DNA from: Bacteroidota bacterium | GTDB lineage: Bacteria > Bacteroidota > Bacteroidia > Bacteroidales > B39-G9 | Assembly: GCA_030592465.1 (NCBI GenBank) | Contig: JAUVJB010000072.1 | Span: 1 to 12,452, forward strand | Reading direction: 5' to 3' | DNA length: 12,452 nt | Shown: piece after piece, positions 1 to 6,274 of the stretch | How the letters are laid out: the number at the start of each line of letters is the position of its first letter | How positions within the stretch are numbered: position 1 is the stretch's first letter | Translations under genes and position numbers: made by a program | The notes under the pieces: model-generated | Seen by the model: only the letters and a program-made list of their open reading frames with translations | Database searches by the model: none | What the model was told of the DNA's origin: nothing

Positions 1-1002
1 GATACTATGATTGAAAGTAAAAAACCTGTTATTGCAGTTGTTGCAACTCGTACCGGTTGTGGTAAAAGTCAAACATCACGTAAAGTTATTGAAGATTTAA
101 TGGAACGAGGATTAAAAGTTGTTGCTATTCGTCACCCAATGCCTTATGGCGATCTCGCTGCTCAAGCTGTTCAACGTTTCGCTACTGTTGATGATTTGAA
201 AAAACATAAATGTACACTTGAGGAAATGGAAGAATATGAACCTCATGTGGTTCGTGGTAATGTTATTTATGCAGGTGTAGATTATGAAGCTATTGTTAGA
301 GCTGCAGAAAAAGATCCTGATGGTTGTGATGTTATTCTTTGGGATGGTGGTAATAATGACTTCCCGTTTTATAAACCGGATTTAACAATTACTGTTGCTG
401 ACCCTCACCGTCCGGGTGCTGAGTTAAGTTATTATCCGGGTGAAGTAAATTTAAGAATGGCTGATGCTATTGTTATTAATAAAATGGATACTGCTACACC
501 GGAAGGTATTCAGACTGTTAGAGAAAGCATTGCTAAAGTTAATTCTGATGCAATTGTTATTGACGGTGCTTCTCCTATTAGTGTTGACGACCCTTCTGTT
601 ATTAAAGGTAAAAGAGTTCTTGTTGTTGAAGATGGTCCTACTTTAACTCATGGTGAGATGAAAATTGGAGCAGGTACTGTTGCAGCTAAAAAATTTGGTG
701 CTGCTGAGTTAGTTGACCCAAGACCTTACACAGTTGGTAAATTATCAGAGACTTTTAAAATTTATCCTAATATTGGTGTTTTATTACCGGCTATGGGTTA
801 TTCTGCTCAACAATTAAAAGACCTTGAAACTACTATTAACAGCACTGATTGTGATTCTGTTGTTATTGGTACTCCAATTGATCTTAACAGAATTATTAAT
901 ATTAAAAAACCTAACACTCGTGTTTATTATGATTTACAAGAAATTGGACAACCTGATTTAAAAGGTGTTCTTAATGATTTCATTGCTAAACATAATTTAT
1001 AA
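1..1002 (+). CDS. Cyclic 2,3-diphosphoglycerate synthetase-family nucleotide-binding protein, 5'-truncated by the window
   Basis: The protein resembles the cyclic 2,3-diphosphoglycerate synthetase family, in which the archaeal enzyme makes cyclic 2,3-DPG from 2,3-DPG with ATP. Numbered from the ATG at 7, it shows a variant Walker A (RTGCGKSQTSR, residues 15-25), WDGGNNDFPF (112-121), ADPHRPG followed by YYPGEVNLRMAD (131-153) and a G4-like NKMD (158-161). The frame is open to the left edge (codons for Asp-Thr precede the ATG). Family members are about 430-460 residues with roughly 110 residues before the Walker A, so the ATG at 7 is very likely internal and the N-terminus lies outside the window. 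Codon use favours GTT, GCT, GGT and CGT, unlike the A-rich neighbours, which suggests high expression. It ends just before a strong terminator. The family call is firm. That the bacterial protein makes cyclic DPG is not established, and the product may be another phosphoanhydride. Confidence 0.8.
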   Translation, partial: DTMIESKKPVIAVVATRTGCGKSQTSRKVIEDLMERGLKVVAIRHPMPYGDLAAQAVQRFATVDDLKKHKCTLEEMEEYEPHVVRGNVIYAGVDYEAIVRAAEKDPDGCDVILWDGGNNDFPFYKPDLTITVADPHRPGAELSYYPGEVNLRMADAIVINKMDTATPEGIQTVRESIAKVNSDAIVIDGASPISVDDPSVIKGKRVLVVEDGPTLTHGEMKIGAGTVAAKKFGAAELVDPRPYTVGKLSETFKIYPNIGVLLPAMGYSAQQLKDLETTINSTDCDSVVIGTPIDLNRIINIKKPNTRVYYDLQEIGQPDLKGVLNDFIAKHNL

Positions 1003-1020
1003 AAATTTTTCATGGTAGGA

Positions 1021-1054
1021 AAAGTCCGTCAAATTTGGCGGGCTTTTTGTTTTT
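1021..1054 (+). terminator. Rho-independent terminator of the DPG-synthetase-like gene
   Basis: A 10-bp stem (AAAGTCCGTC / GGCGGGCTTT, with two G-T wobbles) closes a 6-nt AAATTT loop and is followed by TTGTTTTT. It starts 18 bp after the TAA stop at 1002. It also separates this gene from the convergent PLD gene ending at 1076. The T-run lies on the plus-strand side, so it should act mainly rightward. Confidence 0.85.
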
Positions 1055-1075
1055 AATAAACTAATTTTTTCGTTC

Positions 1076-3544
1076 TTAATTAATAATTATCTTTTTATTA
1101 ATGATATTTTTATTTGTGTTAAGTTTTAAAATATATATACCCTTTGATAATCCTATTTTATTGAGATGAATAATATTAATTCCGGAATTTGAAATTTTAT
1201 TATCCTCATAAATTATCTTTCCTGAAAGATTAAGTATTTGAATTTTAATTTTTTGCGATTTTGTTAAATCAATATTAATATCAAATTCTCCTAAGTTAGG
1301 GTTTGGATAAATACTTATTAATTTTGAGTTATTTGTTTGATTAATTCCGGATGCAATATTTACACTAATTATTACATCAGCCACATCAAACAGATTAGGA
1401 TAATCATCATTTGTAACTTTGTAAGTAATAGTATCAACACCTGTGAAATTATTAGCCGGAGTATATACAATTGTGTCATTGTTTAATTCTGCTATACCAT
1501 GTAATACATTTTCAATTGACATGGTAGTTGACGTTACCTGTTTGTGTATAAAATCGTTATCTGACACATTAACAGATATTGAAGTGTTAACAGTAGTAGA
1601 AGAGCTATCATTATTCAAAACAGGTGTTAATAATTCATTAAAGCGTTTTGTAAATTCCTGATAATACAGATTTGTAATAGTAGCATCGTGAATAATTAAA
1701 GTATTTTCATCATTTTTGCTTTCGGCAGAAGCTGACCAATTATGAGAACCTGTAATTAAAATTGGATCCGACGAAGTGTCGGTTTCGTCAATTATTGCAT
1801 ATTTATGATGGAATGTTGCACCCTCAGGCCATTGACTGCCATCGGGATTAACATAATCAAGAACTTGCACACCGTTTGCAACTAGATTATCATATTCATT
1901 GCCTGTATATTCAACATAGTCAATAATGCCTTGTGCATTTATACCTCGCTTATGGGCATTGAGAACAGATGTGCCAAGGCTATTTTCAGTAAATACTAAT
2001 ATTCCGAATTCTAAATCGTTATCTGCAGAATTTATTGCCTTAACAATTTCAGATGTAGTGTTGTCGCTTGGTGAAAAATAGCATTCAATAGGAATATTGT
2101 TAATTAAAAACCAGTGTGGGGTGTTGTTTGTTTTTTCATTTCCAAATTTTGCATTATTTCTATTTGGTATATTATTATCACTTCCCCACATTTCGTTAAA
2201 TTCTAACTGAAAAGCCTTAGCGAGAGATTGGTCTTGAATGCAAATCATATTATTATAATCTTTTACAAGATTAGCATTATCATAATTTGTAGAGCCTGTT
2301 AAAACCCATGAGTTATCAGCATTATCAGCATCAATAATAATAAATTTGTTGTGCATTATTGCGTCAGTATTACCTCGTATTAGAGGTATTCCTTGATTTA
2401 GTTCTGATAAAACCGGATTCTGTATAATATCAATCAAAGAATCTGTGATAAATCTAATTGTTACGCCATTGTTATAAGCAGCATTAATGGCTGCGATAAT
2501 ATTTTCATTATCAATGGTGTACATTGTGATATCTATAGTATTTTGAGCTTTATTTAAATACGAAATGATAGTGTCTGAAATAGAGGGAGCATAAGTAGCA
2601 TTTATTCCACTCGAAACTGTAGTGTCAACCGCGTGATTAAAATATACTTTAGTTTTACCTGATGAATTAGATACAGTTGAAAATAGTTTTATTGATGTAG
2701 GAGTTGTATCAGTCTCTGAAACAGAAAATATTTTCATATAGTAGATTGTAGCAGGAGACAAACCGCTAAAATCAATTATGTGATTTTTAACATTATTTTC
2801 GCCTGTAATTGCACCCAGTTCTAAATCTGAAGTAAGACCATATTCTATTTCTGTACTGCTAGAATCACTTGTTTCCCATGTGATTGTAAAGCCGGTTTTT
2901 GATAAGTTGGTTTGAATAGGACCTTGTGTTATATGTAAACTCTCAATCATTTCAATATCATCTGCGTTTCGAGGTTCTAACTTAAAAAAATCAAATGAGA
3001 AATTTAATATGCCCGTAACATTATAAGCCATTCCTTCGGTAGGAGTGTATGCAATACCCATGTCGTCAATTATACATTCACCACTTCCATCATTTAGTTC
3101 CCATTCGCCATAACCTAAATTTTGATCAGTACAAGTTGCTGCTTTAACTTGAATGAGTACACTTTCATATTTTTCTTGCATTTCTCCTGTTAAGACAATA
3201 ATAGGTGTTGGCAGATTATTCCCTGTTGAGTTTACTGTATAAATACTGATATTTTTTATTTCTGTAAAATTATAATATTCAGAAACTGTACCTGTAATAG
3301 CCAATTCATCTCCTAAATTTGGTGTGTTGGTCTGGTCGTAAATATAAATGCCGTTCCATTCGCCGGTGCCATCCTGAATGAAATATCCCAGAGGAAAAGT
3401 TCCGGTTACAATTCCGCTTGTTGTAACTGTTTGGTTGTTGTAAGGAGAAACATCTGTTTGTCCTTGAATGTCGTAGATGCTTGTTTGTGCGAAAGAAAAA
3501 TTAATAAAAGCAAGTAAAAAACTTAGTAATAAATATTTTTTCAT
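1076..3544 (-). CDS. Secreted phospholipase D-superfamily protein (probable nuclease/phosphodiesterase) with T9SS sorting domain
   Basis: An 822-residue modular exported protein. A signal peptide (1-20, ending SFAQ) is followed by two OB-like domains (about 22-100 and 110-200) of the kind found in secreted bacterial nucleases, and a fibronectin III domain (about 203-290). Two PLD half-sites follow: HNKFIIID (H398, K400, D405, then GSTN 417-420) and HHKYAIID (H579, K581, D586, then GSHN 599-602). Next come a cadherin/Ig-like module (about 650-730) and a T9SS type A tail (about 743-822; YPNPN, then SGKIIYE and KGIYILKL). PLD enzymes use two HKD motifs to form one active site through a phosphohistidine, and both are intact. 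The OB domains point to nucleic acid rather than phospholipid as substrate; this is inference. Export would be by Sec and then T9SS to the cell surface or outside. It stands alone, convergent with the upstream gene. The only other ATG choices lie after the signal peptide, which fixes the start. Confidence 0.88.
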   Translation of the reverse strand: MKKYLLLSFLLAFINFSFAQTSIYDIQGQTDVSPYNNQTVTTSGIVTGTFPLGYFIQDGTGEWNGIYIYDQTNTPNLGDELAITGTVSEYYNFTEIKNISIYTVNSTGNNLPTPIIVLTGEMQEKYESVLIQVKAATCTDQNLGYGEWELNDGSGECIIDDMGIAYTPTEGMAYNVTGILNFSFDFFKLEPRNADDIEMIESLHITQGPIQTNLSKTGFTITWETSDSSSTEIEYGLTSDLELGAITGENNVKNHIIDFSGLSPATIYYMKIFSVSETDTTPTSIKLFSTVSNSSGKTKVYFNHAVDTTVSSGINATYAPSISDTIISYLNKAQNTIDITMYTIDNENIIAAINAAYNNGVTIRFITDSLIDIIQNPVLSELNQGIPLIRGNTDAIMHNKFIIIDADNADNSWVLTGSTNYDNANLVKDYNNMICIQDQSLAKAFQLEFNEMWGSDNNIPNRNNAKFGNEKTNNTPHWFLINNIPIECYFSPSDNTTSEIVKAINSADNDLEFGILVFTENSLGTSVLNAHKRGINAQGIIDYVEYTGNEYDNLVANGVQVLDYVNPDGSQWPEGATFHHKYAIIDETDTSSDPILITGSHNWSASAESKNDENTLIIHDATITNLYYQEFTKRFNELLTPVLNNDSSSTTVNTSISVNVSDNDFIHKQVTSTTMSIENVLHGIAELNNDTIVYTPANNFTGVDTITYKVTNDDYPNLFDVADVIISVNIASGINQTNNSKLISIYPNPNLGEFDINIDLTKSQKIKIQILNLSGKIIYEDNKISNSGINIIHLNKIGLSKGIYILKLNTNKNIINKKIIIN

Positions 3545-3686
3545 AGTGTTTATATTTTAGTTTTATTGGTTACTTAGAACATCCATATTACAGTTATTCC
3601 CTTATAGTACAGCATTAATATTTCATGAATTAATTTTAAGAAAATTTCTTGTAAAATCAAAATTAAATTGAATGTTTTTTAATAAA

Positions 3687-3725
3687 TGAGTCCACAACGA
3701 AAACATACTTTTCGGAGTGTATTCA
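3687..3725. repeat. Miniature copy of the GAGTCCACTCCGAAAA inverted-repeat element
   Basis: Left arm TGAGTCCACAACGAAAA (3687-3703) and right arm TTTTCGGAGTGTATTCA (3709-3725) are imperfect reverse complements (13 of 17) around a 5-nt loop. Both arms match the 18-bp arms of the 233-bp element at 12136-12368. It lies in the 226-bp gap between miaA and the PLD gene. Read on the minus strand it is a hairpin 45 bp after the miaA stop, so it could also help end miaA transcripts. Confidence 0.65.
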
Positions 3726-3770
3726 AAAGTGATAATATTTATTATAGTATAAACAAGTAGATTTAGGGCA

Positions 3771-4700
3771 TTAACTTAATTCATTTATTATTTTTAAAGC
3801 TGCATCTATTTTTTCATTTATAGGAATATTGCCATCTATCCAGTTTATTTTAAATCCGTTACGTTCCATTCGTCTAAACCATGTCATTTGTCGTTTCGAA
3901 AATTGATGAATAGCAATATTTAGTTTATTAAACATTTCATTGTAAGATAAGTTACCTAACAAATAATTTGTAACAAACTTATACTCAAGCCCGTAATAAA
4001 TGAGATGGTCTGCTGAAATGCCTTTGTTTAATAAATTTTTTACTTCATCAATCATCCCGTGTTCTAAACGTGTTTTAAGCCTATGTGTTATTCTTTTTTT
4101 AATGATTTCTCTTTCATATTTAATCCCAAAAATTAATGAATTAATATCAGGATATGAAGTGTCAATTTCCGGATTTTTAGTGTGATAATCTTCAATTTCA
4201 ATAGCCCTGATAAGTCTTTTTTTAGAATTCAAATCGCTGACATTATGCGGAGTTTTAAATTTTTTGAATGTAATAATTAATTCATCTTTAGTTTTTAATT
4301 CAAGCTCTTGACGTAAATTTTTATTAACAGGAACTTTAATTAATTTATATCCTTTTAAAACAGCCTCAATATACATGCCGGTTCCACCACAAAGGATAGG
4401 AAATTTGTTTCTGTTATTGATGTCATTGTAAGCTGTTAAGAAATCTTTTTGATATTCAAAAACATTATAACTATAACCTGCATCAACAATATCAATAAGA
4501 TGATAAGGTATTTTACTGCCGTTTACAACATAATCGCTGATGTCTTTACCTGTGCCAATATCCATGTTTTTATACACTTGGCGAGAATCAGCACTAATAA
4601 TCTCGCCATCAATTCTTGAAGCTAAGTTGGTGGCAAAAAATGTTTTTCCGGTAGCAGTTGGACCAAGAACAGTAATTAAACTGATGTTTCTTATAGTCAT
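3771..4700 (-). CDS. miaA: tRNA dimethylallyltransferase (divergent MiaA)
   Basis: Transfers a dimethylallyl group from DMAPP to N6 of adenosine 37 in tRNAs reading UNN codons; cytosolic. The 309-residue length fits the family. Visible motifs are the P-loop GPTATGKT (13-20), SADSRQVYKNMDIGTGK (36-52, with the catalytic-type Asp and the substrate-binding SRQVY), GGTGMY (105-110), KKRLIRAIEIE (160-170) and the C-terminal SKRQMTWFRR (268-277). The usual GTAKP segment is GTGKD here, which I recall from a divergent MiaA subgroup in Bacteroidota and relatives; a second, canonical copy may exist elsewhere in the genome. The ATG at 4700 places the P-loop 12 residues from the N-terminus, as expected. 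It is transcribed divergently from the Yip1 gene across 118 bp. Confidence 0.93.
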   Translation of the reverse strand: MTIRNISLITVLGPTATGKTFFATNLASRIDGEIISADSRQVYKNMDIGTGKDISDYVVNGSKIPYHLIDIVDAGYSYNVFEYQKDFLTAYNDINNRNKFPILCGGTGMYIEAVLKGYKLIKVPVNKNLRQELELKTKDELIITFKKFKTPHNVSDLNSKKRLIRAIEIEDYHTKNPEIDTSYPDINSLIFGIKYEREIIKKRITHRLKTRLEHGMIDEVKNLLNKGISADHLIYYGLEYKFVTNYLLGNLSYNEMFNKLNIAIHQFSKRQMTWFRRMERNGFKINWIDGNIPINEKIDAALKIINELS

Positions 4701-4754
4701 AATTTTTTCTTTATGTCATAATAGACAAACTCGAAATAATTGATTTTTCTTATA

Positions 4755-4762
4755 CAAAATTA
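4755..4762 (-). promoter_or_regulatory. Possible -7 box for miaA
   Basis: TAATTTTG on the minus strand fits the Bacteroidota -7 consensus TAnnTTTG and would give a leader of about 48 nt. No TTG is found 19-21 bp further upstream, so support rests on the -7 match and position alone. Confidence 0.3.
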
Positions 4763-4763
4763 A

Positions 4764-4794
4764 TTTTTTTTAGCAATTTTTTTATATATATTTG
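4764..4794 (+). promoter_or_regulatory. Probable promoter of the Yip1-family gene
   Basis: TATATTTG at 4787-4794 is an exact TAnnTTTG -7 box, 24 bp before the ATG. The -33 position 19 bp upstream (4764-4767) is only TTTT, without the G. The short leader is A-rich (AAACAAAAAAATATAAGAAT) and has no Shine-Dalgarno, as is usual in Bacteroidota. Confidence 0.5.
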
Positions 4795-4818
4795 TATTAA
4801 ACAAAAAAATATAAGAAT

Positions 4819-5394
4819 ATGGATTTAAATAAACTTTTTACACGAGCAAAAAACATCATTGTTAAACCTGATGATGAATGGCAAGTCATAAAAGGTGAGA
4901 CAATCGGTAAAAAAGAGGTGATACTTAATTATGCTTTGCCTTTAATGGTTTTAATTGCAATAGCATCATTAATAGGCAGTTCAATCACAAGATTACATTT
5001 AGGCATCTCATTTCCAAGTGTTCTAATTTCTGCTGTGGTTGTATTTGTTGTTCAGTTTGCAGCAATGTATCTATCAGCAGTAATAATTAATGAATTAGCC
5101 CCAAGTTTTGGGTCAAAAAAAGACATTAATGCTGCGTTTAAATTAGTTGTTTATGCCTCAACAGCTTCTTATGTTGCTGCAATATTAAGCGGATTAATTC
5201 CAATATTATCTGTTTTGTTTGGTATTCTCGGTCTTTATTCAATTTATTTATTTTGGACAGGTATAACACCAATGATGGAAACGCCTGAAAACAAGAGAAT
5301 CGGTTATATTATTGTGTCGTTTTTAATTATTGTTGTAATTTTTGTTGTTTTAACTGCAATTTTTGGTGCAATTGGTTTAGCCAGCATGCTTTAG
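4819..5394 (+). CDS. Yip1-family integral membrane protein
   Basis: A 191-residue inner-membrane protein. The N-terminal cytosolic segment DLNKLFTRAKNIIVKPDDEW (2-21) is the typical Yip1-domain start (F-x-R-x-K-x-I-x-x-x-P-x-x-EW). Five hydrophobic segments follow at about 35-56, 67-90, 107-127, 128-148 and 160-186. Bacterial Yip1-domain proteins have no settled biochemical function, so none is assigned. It has its own promoter-like region and a strong terminator, so it is probably monocistronic. It is divergent from miaA, and nothing ties the two functionally. Confidence 0.82.
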   Translation: MDLNKLFTRAKNIIVKPDDEWQVIKGETIGKKEVILNYALPLMVLIAIASLIGSSITRLHLGISFPSVLISAVVVFVVQFAAMYLSAVIINELAPSFGSKKDINAAFKLVVYASTASYVAAILSGLIPILSVLFGILGLYSIYLFWTGITPMMETPENKRIGYIIVSFLIIVVIFVVLTAIFGAIGLASML

Positions 5395-5417
5395 TATTTA
5401 ATTAAACTCATTTTATT

Positions 5418-5452
5418 AGCAATCTAATATTATATTAGATTGCTTTTTTTTT
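5418..5452 (+). terminator. Rho-independent terminator of the Yip1-family gene
   Basis: A perfect 12-bp stem (AGCAATCTAATA / TATTAGATTGCT) closes a TTA loop and is followed by eight T residues. It lies 24 bp after the stop codon. The reverse strand has few T residues after the hairpin, so it should act rightward. Confidence 0.9.
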
Positions 5453-5491
5453 GTAAATTTGCTGCCTGTATTTTTATTAAAAAATTTATCT

Positions 5492-5583
5492 TTGAGTTCA
5501 CTACGTGAAGCCAAAAAAATGTCATTGCGATCCACCAGCTTGCGGATCGTAATAACGTTCTACATGTTTTTTGAGTGGATTCA
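5492..5583. repeat. Medium copy of the nested inverted-repeat element, just upstream of smpB
   Basis: Outer arms are TTGAGTTCACTACG (5492-5505) and TTTTTTGAGTGGATTCA (5567-5583), the latter 14 of 17 identical to the right arm at 12351. Inside is a second palindrome pair, ATGTCATTGCGATCC (5519-5533) against GGATCGTAATAACGT (5544-5558), 12 of 15 complementary. At the centre is CCACCAGCTTGCGG, a decayed CCGCCAGCTGGCGG. In reverse, the right half reads GTAGAACGTTATTACGATCC, matching GTAGAACGTCATTGCGAACG in the large copy. The element is degenerate, so probably old. Confidence 0.7.
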
Positions 5584-5607
5584 TATTTTACAACTTTAAT
5601 TATAATA

Positions 5608-6057
5608 ATGGCATCATCAATAAATATAAAAAATAAGAAAGCATCATTTGAATATGAGCTAATTGATAAATACACTGCCGGAATACAACTGACAGGTACT
5701 GAAATAAAATCGATTAGAGCAGGAAGAGCAAGCCTTGTTGATTCGTATTGTTTGTTTTATAATAATGAACTTTGGGTTAAAGCAATGCATATTTCAGAAT
5801 ATACTTTTGGCAGTTATAATAATCATGAACCTAAACGCGACAGAAAATTATTGCTCAACAGGAAAGAACTTAAAAAACTTCATAGGAAAATAAAAGAGCG
5901 AGGACTTTCGATTATTCCAATTAGGTTATTTATTGATGATAGAGGCTATGCAAAATTAGTTATATCACTTGCGAGAGGTAAAAATACCTATGATAAACGA
6001 CAAAGTTTAAAACAGAAAGATTTAAAAAGAGAAATTGACAGAATAAAACGGCATTAA
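5608..6057 (+). CDS. smpB: SsrA-binding protein SmpB
   Basis: Binds tmRNA and delivers it to stalled ribosomes for trans-translation. The 149-residue product has the SmpB core in order: KASFEYELIDKYTAGIQLTG (11-30), TEIKSIRAGRASLVDSY (31-47), RDRKLLLNRKELKKL and the basic ARGKNTYDKRQSLKQKD segment before a basic C-terminal tail that enters the mRNA channel. The start is the ATG at 5608. An in-frame GTG at 5575 would add 11 residues, but that codon lies inside the right arm of the repeat element at 5492-5583 and its peptide does not look conserved. No clear TAnnTTTG box stands between the repeat and the ATG, so the promoter may overlap the element. The gene stands alone, followed by a weak hairpin at 6109. 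Confidence 0.95.
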   Translation: MASSINIKNKKASFEYELIDKYTAGIQLTGTEIKSIRAGRASLVDSYCLFYNNELWVKAMHISEYTFGSYNNHEPKRDRKLLLNRKELKKLHRKIKERGLSIIPIRLFIDDRGYAKLVISLARGKNTYDKRQSLKQKDLKREIDRIKRH

Positions 6058-6108
6058 AGTAATTAATATACTTTACGAGCTTATATTTTGCATAATATAA
6101 TTTGCTTG

Positions 6109-6147
6109 CCCTATGAAATCCTGATTTATCGGATTATTTCATCAGGG
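6109..6147 (+). terminator. Possible imperfect terminator after smpB
   Basis: CCCTATGAAATCC pairs with GG-ATT-ATTTCAT-C-AGGG through bulges (about 13 bp), followed by TTATTTATTG. It lies 51 bp after the smpB stop. Bulges and the interrupted T-run make it a weak candidate; it could instead be a decayed palindromic repeat. Confidence 0.4.
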
Positions 6148-6155
6148 TTATTTAT

Positions 6156-6266
6156 TGTCATTTAGCTTCGCTGTCATTTAATTGTCATTCGCTGTGCTGT
6201 CATTAGTTGTTCATTGACTATTAATGACTTATAATGACTATCATGAAATATGTTAAAATTATAAGT
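6156..6266. repeat. Cluster of short GTCATT direct and inverted repeats
   Basis: GTCATT occurs four times between about 6157 and 6205, partly within a CGCTGTCATTTA-like unit, and its reverse complement AATGAC occurs twice at about 6223-6238. ACTTATAAT (6227-6235) and ATTATAAGT (6258-6266) form a perfect 9-bp inverted repeat. It fills the gap between the convergent smpB and barrel genes and may be a worn fragment of the GTCATTGCGA-type repeat. No coding potential is seen. Confidence 0.4.
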
Positions 6267-6274
6267 GAGTTAAA

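Noticed and set aside
464..646. Leucine-rich 60-codon frame inside the first gene
   Set aside because: It is a shadow produced by the many GTT, ATT and GCT codons of the real frame.
3658..3665. CAAAATTA (minus-strand TAATTTTG) as promoter of the PLD gene
   Set aside because: It matches TAnnTTTG but lacks a -33 partner and sits about 115 bp before the start; such words are frequent by chance in this AT-rich sequence.
5575..5607. GTG start for smpB adding 11 residues
   Set aside because: The codon lies in a repeat arm, the added peptide is not SmpB-like, and the ATG at 5608 gives the normal 149-residue protein.
5430..5675. 81-codon minus-strand frame between the Yip1 gene and smpB
   Set aside because: It spans the terminator and repeat element and overlaps smpB; low-complexity product without start signals.
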